NCBI RefSeq assembly: GCF_964204645.1
Contig: NC_134028.1
Coordinates: 5,058,501 to 5,122,500, forward strand
Origin: Tubulanus polymorphus
Lineage: Eukaryota; Nemertea; Palaeonemertea; Tubulaniformes; Tubulanidae
Reading direction: 5' to 3'
Length of the DNA stretch: 64,000 bases
This document shows positions 1-11,200 of this stretch, one piece after another. The notes beneath the pieces are model-generated. The model did no database searches. It was not told the DNA's origin and worked only from the letters and a program-made list of their open reading frames with translations. Within the stretch, counting starts at the first letter, position 1, and every line of letters starts with the position of its first letter. The translations under genes were made by a program, and so were the position numbers.

Positions 1-1062
1 TTTAATGCACCTTGTTACAGAGTTATCAAAGATAACTGAAGTAGATTGGTCCGGAACGACCAATAATAACAAAGGTAAAAACCCCCGTTTATTTTTCAAA
101 CTTCGTATTCGGATTCAACAGAGCTAACCAGTAAATAACACAACAATTCAAACTCGAAATTGATTCACGTAGTAGATATTCAGCGCTACTTTTATAGACA
201 CAAATCTTGGCTTTCAAATCCACCTTTAACCTCATCAGTACGGCTGGATTCACCCCTTCAGACATTCACTATTGTGATAAGCGTAGGTCTCTATTTGACA
301 ACGTTTGAATATCGAGTATATGGCAAAATTATACGGGGTGGCGCCACTTACCTGAAAATCAGGGAATTTTGTAAGAAAAAAAGGTAAAAATCAGGGAAAT
401 TAGTTAGCTAGATCAATGTGTATGATCAAATAGTCCTGTATTATGAAAATTGGAAGAACGGTGATATAGTATGGAATGTCTGAAGGGATGAGCCCAGTCT
501 GCAGATTAATACATCTACATTAGAATGTGTTCATCGATGTATTAACACATTTGTAATGCTTTGTTTGAATTGTGAGCACTTTTTTTTTTAGCTTTCGAGG
601 CGTGGCTCGAGTGCTTTTTTAATTCGTCTTACATCCAATCAGTGATGATAGATATTAGTTTATCTATTTATTAATTCTTCAAATTAACAATGCTGAGTGT
701 GATTTCTAACTAAAGATATTTGTCGAACGATATTAGATTCTAATAGATTCTACACGTACGTTTTTCATTTGCTGCATGCTAAAAGGCTGTTATTCACATA
801 AATCTCGGTGTGTCGGCTAACTTTTTTTGAAGACATTTTTAATTCAAAGGAATAAGTTTGCTTTTCATGTGTATTTATCAACCTGGGCTCGGTTTTATAG
901 ACTGGCATTACCTTTAACCCTGGGGCTAACGGGATTGATAGTGAATTGACTAAGCCCGCGGGTTAAAGGTGATGCCAGTCTATAAAACCGGCCCCTGGTC
1001 TGCGTAAAGCTGTTATTCGTGCCTTATTCTTATATCGTATATATTCCGTTCGATATTTCCAG
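1..1062 (+). other. Intron of the epsin gene
   Basis: This stretch precedes the acceptor of the last epsin exon (pyrimidine-rich tract ending in CCAG at 1059-1062). I found no exon in it. Bases about 340-400 resemble the interspersed family with paired CAGGGAATT / GAAAATCAGGG phrases seen elsewhere in the window, and 881-1000 is a hairpin repeat listed separately. An upstream epsin exon inside this stretch cannot be excluded. Confidence 0.5.
881..1000. repeat. Short foldback (MITE-like) hairpin
   Basis: Two arms of about 31 bases (890-920 and 960-990) are inverted copies with a single mismatch. Each carries the core TATAGACTGGCAT or its complement, and they are separated by a loop of about 39 bases. 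Similarity continues outward more loosely (ACCTGGGCTCGG against CCGGCCCCTGGT). No clear target-site duplication was found. The structure fits a non-autonomous DNA transposon in an intron. Confidence 0.6.
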
Positions 1063-1274
1063 GTACAACAAATCCGTTTGCTAGCTCGAATCCATTCAGT
1101 TCTCAACCTCAGCAGCGTATACCGATTAATCAGATTCCCAGCGCCGGTTTCACGGCTCCTAGTTCATCGCTGCCGCCACCTATAATTCCGAGTCCTTCGC
1201 AGGGCATGCAACCGATGATGACGACGACAACAACATCGAATCAACAGCAAGGGGGATACAATCCGTTTTTGTGA
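1063..1274 (+). CDS. EPN: Epsin, C-terminal exon (partial gene)
   Basis: This is the last coding exon of a gene that enters the window from the left. It follows a good acceptor, takes two bases to complete a split codon, and runs about 69 codons to TGA at 1272-1274. The peptide is rich in Pro, Ser, Thr and Gln and has three Asn-Pro-Phe motifs: two near the start (TTNPFASSNPF) and one at the extreme C-terminus (YNPFL). Epsins bind PI(4,5)P2 and ubiquitinated cargo and use C-terminal NPF motifs to recruit EH-domain proteins such as Eps15 to clathrin-coated pits. The spacing of the NPF pair, an 'INQI' stretch, a Pro/Met-rich linker and a terminal NPFL matches the tail of vertebrate epsins as I remember it. 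The ENTH domain is outside the window, so another NPF-tailed endocytic adaptor remains possible. Confidence 0.78.
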
Positions 1275-1624
1275 GAACAAGTTCCTCGCAACGATGTCGT
1301 AGCGTAAACAATTACTATATTATGATATATAGAGTTCAGTGATATATTGATATTTGTGTTGAAATATTTCTCCGTGTGTGCAGATTTACTGAAAAATTCT
1401 GGATATAAGTAACACTTGCTTTTCTGGCGGCATTGGATGCATAAGAATTCACCGTTTATTCATTTGAAGTCTATCGATGTAGATTGTACGATACATTTTG
1501 CCGTGGTGGAAAAACTCGAAAGACGAAAAACATACATAATATTGTTTAGTTCAGAAACGTGGTCGCGTCGCGTTCATTGATTCATAGAGAAGTCACTTTT
1601 TTATTAGTTTGATCTGTTAAGCTA

Positions 1625-1630
1625 AATAAA
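1625..1630 (+). terminator. Candidate poly(A) signal of epsin
   Basis: The first canonical AATAAA downstream of the epsin stop codon, about 350 bases into the 3' UTR. A later AATAAA at 4002-4007 could serve a longer isoform. Only transcript ends would decide. Confidence 0.35.
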
Positions 1631-2496
1631 TAGATTAATGTGATAATGTACATGATTGTCTCTGTGGTTGTAGTGACATCCTCTCAAAGTGATTTAGTGG
1701 AAAATTCTGGAGATTTTGAAAAGTGTCATACGCTGATTCGGATACATTGTACCAAACAGTCAATGTATGATGGGTTGATTGAGCAACATTTATACTCCTG
1801 TAGATAAGGTTTACTCGTATTTGCCTATATTATTTTGATGGTAATATCTCGCAGTAGAACCCATTCCCAGGACAATATGAAACTGTTTTTGATGTATATC
1901 GCTCGGTACATGATTGGAATGATGCTGAATACATGAACTGCAAGTAGTGAAGAACAAATCAAGCTTATGATGTAATTTTTCATATGGCTTAGACATGAGT
2001 CATGAGCATGTACATGCAGTATAGAAGATGTATGTTGGCTTTTTAACCAGACGGGTAAATTGTTCGCAGGTAAAAAGCTGAGCTTTGTTTCATTGGTATT
2101 GACGAACATCACTTGAGTGGTGCTAGCTAGAAATTACTTACTTAAAAACTATTTCAGAGTATTTGTATGTTTTTCAATTTTATTTACTCTAACCTCATTC
2201 AGTTTGTTAACTTAAAAATATTTTAATCAGTCGGGTGTTCCTTGCCAATTAGTGGGTAACTGTGAAAGTGATAATTGATTGTGAGCCTGTTATTTAAACG
2301 AGATTAGTGGAGAATATCTCATACTCGTTCAGCAATTTTACTTGGCTAAAAATGTCTTGCGCAGTTTTTTAGGATGATCTGTTAGTACACCATGACAATA
2401 TCAAACTCATGAATATTAGTACATTGTGGCCTGTGTAGTTATTACCGCTACTTACATCTATAATCCATCATGACATCATCATATGTATTGGATGTG

Positions 2497-2600
2497 TATC
2501 CTGGGCCCGGGGACATAGTTGTGGCTTAACTATTTTGTTAGATTGATTTAGACCGGTTCTAAATTTAAGCCTAAACTGTGCAGCTGACCTCTGGACTGAG
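2497..2600. repeat. Short MITE with imperfect inverted ends
   Basis: The ends are imperfect inverted copies: GACATAGTTGTGGCTTAA on the left, and the complement of AAGCCTAAACTGTGCAGC on the right. A related pair of ends bounds the repeat at about 27175-27294. Partial copies, one end only, appear near 8005-8060, 24920-24980 and 57395-57450. This suggests one dispersed family of roughly 100-120 bases. Confidence 0.45.
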
Positions 2601-4542
2601 TTTATATAGTAAATTTCTAAATTGAATACTGTAACAGTACTAACAAATCTATATACATGGTCATTCGTCCCTGATAACCGATAACCGGCAACCAAGGCAT
2701 ATTATTTTAGATTTCTGATACTGAATATATAAGGAAACTACTATCAGCCTGATAAGCTAACGTGTTTTAAAAAACTAACCCTCTGTTATATACGAGGCCC
2801 TATTTTGTTATCCGAAACTACCCTTGATGTAAACTCCCGTATAGTAACTGTCGAAACATGTACATTACTGTAAAGATATTTTATGCACTTATTGAACTGC
2901 TATATTCATTGCATAATGGGGAAAAAGTTATTTTCTTCATAGTCAAAGAATCTCTTTGTTGCTTCGATATGTATATTTAAACATGTATTTGTCGCGGATG
3001 ATGAATGACGTCATATTTACCCGCTTGGTATATTCATTGGTGAAATATTAATCATTTCTGGACTTCACTTGAAGAAAAATTTGTAATCACTGCTTGAACC
3101 CTGTAACTACGGACTTCACGGGACCAGGGTTCGTTACGAGCTGATAGTTTAAGTTACATCCAGTTTGAAATTAACCATATTTATCCGAGTTCATTTTCAA
3201 TGTCGGGAGAATATTTTCTTTCTACAGCACTCAGTGATGTAATATCAATGATGTGCTGCTCCCCTTGTATCTGCCCTGCAACAAATTTGTAACTTGAAAA
3301 TGCTTTTTGAGCGGCCATTAGTTGTGTTGTAGGTCTATGTGACGATTAAATGTGTGTGAGTCAATGTATGTATATATCCGTATATATATATATATAATGC
3401 TGTGATATACATGTGTTATAGTTACTGCTACTTTGAACAGTTATAGAACGAATTCAAATATCATTGTCACTTTCTCCTCCCGAGCAATGCTTACAACTAT
3501 GATCAAAGCTTTACAGCGCTGCTTTAATTTGTAAATATCTATGAAGCACTGGTTTGATCTAATCTGACCAGATAATGCGTAATCCGCGTTTTCTTTCGCG
3601 TGAGAATGAATCCTGCAAAATCCCTCGTTATGAATCCGAAAATGGGACCAGTTGCAAATGTGTATTTTGATGATTGAGCTCCGATGCCTTCTAATAGTTC
3701 CTGCTTGTTACGCATTTCGGTTAAAACTAATCTTCATATTTTGCGGTGCCAATTCATTTTCAGTTAAGCAAGGGTTAATATGCTACATAATTAACAGTTT
3801 GTTGGTTTTATTAAACATTAGATTCATTATTTAATTAATGTAAAGAATGTGTTCTTTTTTTTCATACGCAGAATATGATTATAATCCATGTGACTTTACA
3901 CTAATCAATATGGATTTTAATTGGTACAGATTATTTATGGACATGTTTAACATTTGTATATAAACATCATTTATTGTGTATTAATTTACATATTACTAGT
4001 AAATAAAACAGTCATCAAACAAATATTGGTAATGCTTTCACAATTTTTGGTTTCTTCGGTTTGGTTGAATTGTTAACCGCAACACAGTCAGGGCTAGTGG
4101 CTATTAAAGTAACCATGGACTCCTAATCGATTAAGTTTCACGAGTTTATGGATTGACACTACAGGATACACTTAAGGTGATTGAACCCGCACTAACGGAT
4201 GTGAACCCATTGCCTAATGACACCCTCGTAAGCACAATTTGATTCTAGAATGAGCATCCGATTCCTTTGCCTTCCATTGAACTTCATATGAGATAATGGA
4301 TCTACTTTACATAGCAATGATTGAAGTAATGACCTGTATAGGAAATGCATTGAGTTATGGTTTACCAGCAAATCATGAGACCATAGACAGTGACGACAGA
4401 GGACCATTTCCAATATTTGTTCATTTTAAGTTAGTCGAGTAACAGCTGCAGTACTGTAACCGTAATCCAAAAGATTGGAATCCAACGAAAACCTCACTAT
4501 CCTTTAAAAGAATGATTAAGCCTGTAAATTCAATATTAATGT

Positions 4543-4548
4543 TTTATT
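4543..4548 (-). terminator. Candidate poly(A) signal of the IQCE-like gene
   Basis: TTTATT on the + strand reads AATAAA on the - strand, about 660 bases downstream of the - strand stop at 5208-5210. Confidence 0.35.
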
Positions 4549-5207
4549 CATGGATTTTTCTATAAGTATAAATAGATTGATTTGTAAAATTAGTCCTAAA
4601 ATACATAAGCAGATTACAACTTCACAATATGTGCATTCAAACTAACATCTTTCTGAATTTTGGCTTCATGATTCATATAATTTCTGATATGAAATTTTAT
4701 CAATGATATTATATGTACACTGGTTGTTTGGGTATATGTGCAACTCTTCGGTTAGATCAGATACATCATAAGATTTATCCTGGAACCAGCCATGGATGAC
4801 ACTTACTAGAAGTTACCCAACGCTCTAATAATAAAATCCCAGTGCTCTCTAAGGATTAGAAGGCACAATGTCCAAGGCATTAAATGTCTGAGTAGATCAG
4901 TGTTTGGCAGTAACCTCTCACTACTGTGTCGAATAATAATATCAATACCGGTATATATATAATATAGGTAACAGTGGAAAAAACTCTTTAAGAAATAACT
5001 TAGTGCTGATATAAATTCATAGATATCTGATGAAGTCAACAGAATGTGCTGCCATTGTGAAATATGTAGATACAGTTCAGTCAGTTATTGACCATTGAAG
5101 TGGATGCTTTTCACTAGTGGTCACTATATCCACCTGTGGAAGGGTTTGAACTCTCAGTTGAAATGTGCGTTCAGTGATCCGCATTCATGGACGAACTCGC
5201 ACAAAAT

Positions 5208-8200
5208 CTAGAACACGATATCATCATCGTCATCATCATAATCATCAACAGGAGTGGCTCGTCTCGGGGGCGGCGATCTCGTACTCCTGCTCTGTAAATA
5301 TTAATGTTCCGGATCATTAGTCAATGGTTCAACAAAATATCAAGATACTCTGTATCATTTCATTTTTTGCTTTAATTATACTTACAAATCCTTTTCTTGT
5401 TGATGAGCCAGCTGAAAAAAAATAAAAATATGTTAATGTACCGGTATACAATGTCTAAGATGTAATATAGATGTACATGAAAACATTGTTTTAAGAATTT
5501 TTAATGAACTGTATTTTATTTGGATTAATGTCTAGAATGTACACAAGGAATACACTAGTTGCTGAGTTTGGTAGTGAGTAGTTTGTGTCGAAGTGTCATT
5601 TGCATTGATAATTTCAGTGTTGCAGTGATTTTTAGGTGAGGTAAGGTCATTTCATCCCTTTTTAAACATTGAATTATTTCAGCTACGGCTTTCACCTCGA
5701 GGGAAAGAATAAAATGAGAAAAGGATGTATTTGAAAGTATCCCCCATGACTACGATTCCTGCTTTCCCCTCTTATCAAACTACACGTAGTTCTATATCTG
5801 GTGAATTCTGTGGTGTTTTCTAATAACTCGTAGTCTAAAAGTCTAGTCATCATCTAAGTGTATTTTTATTACCATAATCAACCGCGTAGGAATCAGACAG
5901 TCTCTGAGAACAATCGGATACATTCCACACAGAACTTTCCATCATATCATCTCTAACATCTACAATCATTTCCTCTGAATTTCTTTTCTCATTTTGTCTA
6001 CTCATCTTTGTCTTATTGAATTTGTCCTTGTCAAAGTCCGTAAAATGATCCAGATGTCTCAGATTTTCAGCTGTTAACGTCTTCGAGAAATATGTTTGGC
6101 CTTTATGATGTATTTTTGAGGAAGAATGTGACCTTTTGATATTCTCTGCCATTCCATTTTTCAGATTACTTTCATACAATGCACTACTGCTTTTTGGAGT
6201 CTTCCTTTTCACTACATTTGGTTTAATCTTCAGTTTTTTACCATCAATTTCACCAAGTTGACGCCTAGATTCAACTGGTGCTGCGTTTGGGATCTTTACA
6301 CTCTTACTCTTGGTAGTTTCTTTCTGTTTTCTTCTTGTTTTGCTCTTAGGGTCTAGTGGATTTAGTCGATCCTTACTTCCCTTCTCTTTCATTGCGATAT
6401 TTATCAAATTCGATTCACTGAAACTGTTCAAATTCACTCTCTTGATGCGTCTAGCCGAGTCTAATGCTATCAAATCATTCCTGCCCTCAGACCTAGAATT
6501 TTTATCTTTAGATTTTAGTTTCTTTGCCGATTTTGACCTTATTTTCTCCTTAGTGATTCCAGGGCTATTTCTCTGTAAACCCTCCTCATCATGTCTAACA
6601 ATCTCATTTAATCCTAGAGGTTTCAATTTAACCTTCGAACCTTTGCTGTCAATATCTCCCACCACTGATTTGTCAATATTCAAATTTTCCCTCCTTTCAA
6701 CTTGTCTGGAATTTCTCTTTCTTTTCTCATCGCGATCATCAGAAATCTCACTAGAGCGTCGGTAAGATGTCGAAATTTGGCGACCAATTCTTGGCATCAC
6801 AATATCACTGTCATCTGAACTGGAATAACTCACTGGTTTGCAAACATTTTTTACTATATCATCATCCGAACTTTCATCAGTCAAAACTATGACATTATTT
6901 TTAGTTTCCTTGATTTCCCCTGCAGTAGAAGCATCATGCAGAAGCACTTCAGATGCATCATTCTTACGGCTCTCGTCTCTAGAGTCAGATTCAACTTTAC
7001 ACTCAAAATGTCTTTCTAGTATATTCTCATCTGATGAACTACTACTAATACTATAACTACTACTGTCCGAGTCAGTAAGTAGATCAGTTTTATTCATATT
7101 GCCAGTACTGCGATAATCAGAGCGATAATAAAGCAGATTAGAAGAGTTAGGAGTGCTACCCAAATAAAACGTGACTGGTTCACCATTCAGCTCATCTGTT
7201 AAAACAATACACATTCAAAGTTGATATAATGAGTTAGAAATTGTTAACTTTCAAGTCTGTTCGAGCTGGAATATCTGAGTTAAATTATTTTCTTTGTGTG
7301 AAATCAGGCACTGATGCAGATACCAGTAAATATAGAATGATGTATTTATTCGATTCAGCGTTGTAATAACTAACCTGATGAGATTCTGGGAGACGGACGG
7401 ATTGACGAGTGAACGGATAACACTTCACCGGTTTCTAAATCATCGTCAACATCTTCACCGGCTGAATCAAGATTACCATCTAAAAAAAAGATGTCCATTA
7501 ATTTAGAGCCTTTTCTGGCATACGCAGGTGTGACGCACTCAGGTTGTACCATTAGATGAAAGTACATGTACTTACTTGTAATCTTTTTTCTGCTGAAGGA
7601 TGGAGAACTGAAAATAGAGAATAAACTTTCTTTAAACTTTCTTTATACAACGTTAATTTTATGTAGGTAAGAACACGTAGAGACAGCTTGTTGAAAGACA
7701 TTAATGTATTCTATCTGGAATCGTCCACTTGAACACCCTATCCATGGACGACAATTCTATAATCTATGTTTGATTAAAGATATAGAATTGTTGCATGCTT
7801 CATGTTGTTACCTTGTGTTAAGTTTGCTGTTGTTATGAAGCATTTGTTTACGTGCTACGTGACCTTTTAATGTAGATTGTATTAGTATTAAAGCATCTTG
7901 TTGTTGCTGTTGCCGAGATGATTCTTCAAGTGACAGTCTGTGTGCGCAGATTAGAAAACAAAATCTCCACAGTTAGAGAAAATATTCAGCCAAAAATAAA
8001 CCCCTGGGTCCAGTTTTAAACACAACTGTCCCCTGGTCTACATGACCAGTCACCCTGAATTGTATCTAGGGAAAGAAGATTTAATTCTGGCTTTGCTCAT
8101 TTCCAGTGCATTTCTTAGAAGTGGCACATGCTCAGATAGCAGTAAGGGTCACTTTCTCAAACAGTAGTGAAAAGTGCGTAACCAGTCTCCACCAACTTTT

Positions 8201-11200
8201 CTCAACTTTGAACCTTCGAGAAACTAGCCACGAAGATCAAAACTAGCAGATATTAAGTTAGAATATTAAAAGTTACATAAGCACCGCAAATTAAGATTAT
8301 GAAAAACACAGTGTTGTATACAGGTGTGGATTAAGCAATGCGGAGAGGGGACAATGTGGATCCATACTAATGCATCTTATAGATTTCAAGAAATGGGGAT
8401 TTCTGACTTAGAAAAGATGGTACATATCTTTCCCGATTTCCAAAAAATTTCAAAAGGACTAGGCTCATTGCGGAGGAGCGCCACTGCTTAATCCATCCCC
8501 AGGTGTAACATGAAGAACTTGATGTGTGTGAGATATTATACCAGTATCAATGATGATCGAATGAAGAGAACTTACTTAGTTTTACGTAGCATATCTTTAC
8601 GTTTATTGTGTCCTCTCAACGTTGATTGTATATTGACGATGTCATCGTCCGCGTCGTCGTCGGAATCCGCGATCTCTGACAGACGGCTCATCTGCTGTTT
8701 GCGATTGCGATGCCCTCTCATCGCTGACTGTAACATCACCGTCGATTCCTGAAACAAGAACAGCAATTCTCAATCATCTCGATACAACGTAAAAACTATT
8801 TCTAAACTTTTCTCTCGGAATATGAAATTTTCCGATATTCATGAAATGTAAGCCTCGCTTCACAGATCCGTTTAAGGCTGATTTAAAAATGGCAAGTAGT
8901 GATCATCTCTACCACCTTACTGATCTAACATACAATGAATGAACAATGATATGTGGTGATTAGTGGGGTGGGTGAAATATACATATAACGGGGTAATAAA
9001 ACATATATCTAATATTATCCTGGTACTCAATTCCTAGATCTACCTACAGTGTGCACTTCTGATTAAAATTGTTAGAAAAATTTTCATTTTGATTTCTCAT
9101 ATTTGCTAGAAAATATACATTAGCAGTGTAGTAAAATTGTGCCTTGAAGAAGCAGTGTCTTTCTTTCAAACCCGGGCAAAAGCCAACATCAGAATGTCTG
9201 TGCGTGTAGTGAACTAGAACTCAGTTTTCAAAGAAAAGTGGAAATAGAACTGGTTAAGAAAACTAATGATGGCTTTTGCCTTTTAGAGAGGGTAAAGTAA
9301 AAATAAAGTGAATATATTGTATTTGGATTGAACAGACATACACCGGTGCCATCAATACTTCTACGATGTTCGCGCCAGTTTTTCTGGATTAGTTTCGCGG
9401 CCGAATTGCGACGGAAACGAACAACACGATTTTCTAACTGCAAAAGACACGACACACGATACAACACTAAACACGACACTAGGCTGAACACTGATGGAGA
9501 GAATAAAATACTGGCCAACAGAGTGTGGTTCCAGAGTCATAATGCCGAATCTAGTGCCAGTAGGATTTAGTCAAAATCGGTTTGATGATCAGTTTTGATT
9601 TGCAAGATCAGTTCTTTTTTCAATCAAAGTGAGCAAAGCGTCTTAAATTTTGGCTCTGGAACTGGATCCGAAGAAAACCAACATTTGATTCTATGTAAAA
9701 CATGAATCACAAAGAGTAGAGTCTAGTTTCATAAAACAAAATGACGGGGCCGTTTGAATGTTGGGGCAGAGAAACCCGAAAAAAGGGCAGTCACCGTAAG
9801 TCAAAACCAATATAACTAATATAACAATTCTTCTTAAATATATGCCCTAAAACTCTGTTAGGCCTATTATAAATTGTCAGTCACAAGTGAAGATTCTACA
9901 TTAAATTTCTATTGGATAAATATCAATAATATTTGCAAAAAGGGCACTTTTCCAAAATTTCTAGGGGGCAACTGCCCCCCGCTATGTACGGCCCTGATTG
10001 ATATTTACTCATAGCAACCTCATATTAATCAGTTTTATGAAACTTGGCTCAGAAATATGGAACACAATCACAAACGATGTTGTTAGATCACAGCAAGGAC
10101 ACATGAATCACCACAACTAAAATCAGTTTCAAAATCATAGACATTGTCATTTCATCAACATTTAAAAGCCATATATCATGAAAGCAACATATCATAACAG
10201 AATAGAGAATACAGCAAAAAATCAAGAGTTTGGAGGGAGATATCGGGGACATCAATCAGCTAGAAGGGATTTAACAAACAAAGCATGCACAAATCTGCTA
10301 CCTCATCATTTTTATGATGCTGGCGCCATTGAGACTGGATTGTTTTTGCCGCGTGATTTTGTCGAATTTCCTCCAGTTTGGCATCAACTCTCTTTTGTTT
10401 GGCGTTCTACGTCATAATATACACATAAATTCGTTACGTATGGATATTACATGAAAATATCAGTGCTAACAATAAAAGCTTCTCTTATAACAATGAAAGA
10501 ATCACAAATTTACACTTCTAAGACGGTTTTAAATTGCGACAAATCTATCTGAACCTATTCTGTACGATCCAAACCGAACTAAGTTTGGCGCACATCTAAA
10601 CTTTCATGCAAAAGATTCCATGCACCATTTGTCCTGGCTAAATAAGACTAAATAAATGCTACAACGAAGAATAAATAAATTTTTGAATTAAACAAAAATA
10701 GCACAAAAAAACATCGTTCCAACTAACCTCCTCCTCTTTTTCGTTTAGCTTGTTCGTGTTGAAACCTTTCCACGTTTTCTGTATTTTTCGCGCCGCTCGT
10801 TGTTGAGCGAGTTCGTCTAGTTTTCTCTGTCGTTCTTCGGTCTCGGCTCGGTCGCGATCATCGCGTTCACGTTGCCGTTGACGGTCGCTCGTAGCAGAGG
10901 ATTCCCGTTTGTTACGACGTGTTGTTGATGTATCCGATACGACAGACGTCACCGACCTTGCACTCCTGATTCAAAAAACGGTTTTTTAAACATTTTACAC
11001 AAGGCATAGCTATAAGCCTTCTACAACAGGGTCCCTACCGATCAATCATTCCTGGATAGTTTTCCAGGAGTTTTCAAGAAGATATCAAATTTCGAGGAGT
11101 TCTTAGTACATTTAAAAGCATTTTTATACTGGAAAGAATTTTCAAAGAATCAAATTGTACAAGCGAGAAGTATAACTTACATTGGAGGTTTTCTCGGTGA

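Larger units (their letters stand above)
1275..5207. other. Convergent intergenic region with two 3' UTRs
   Basis: This stretch lies between the epsin stop (+) and the IQCE-like stop (-). It should hold both 3' UTRs. AATAAA occurs at 1625-1630 and 4002-4007 for the + gene, and the reverse signal TTTATT at 4543-4548 for the - gene. Open frames here are short and unlike any family I know. A short MITE lies at 2497-2600. No RNA gene was recognised. Confidence 0.5.

Noticed and set aside
6310-6765. A 151-codon + strand frame rich in Leu, Ser and Phe
   Set aside because: It is antisense to the long IQCE-like exon 7195-5873, whose frame joins neighbouring exons in phase. The hydrophobic composition is the shadow of a Lys/Glu/Asp-rich frame.
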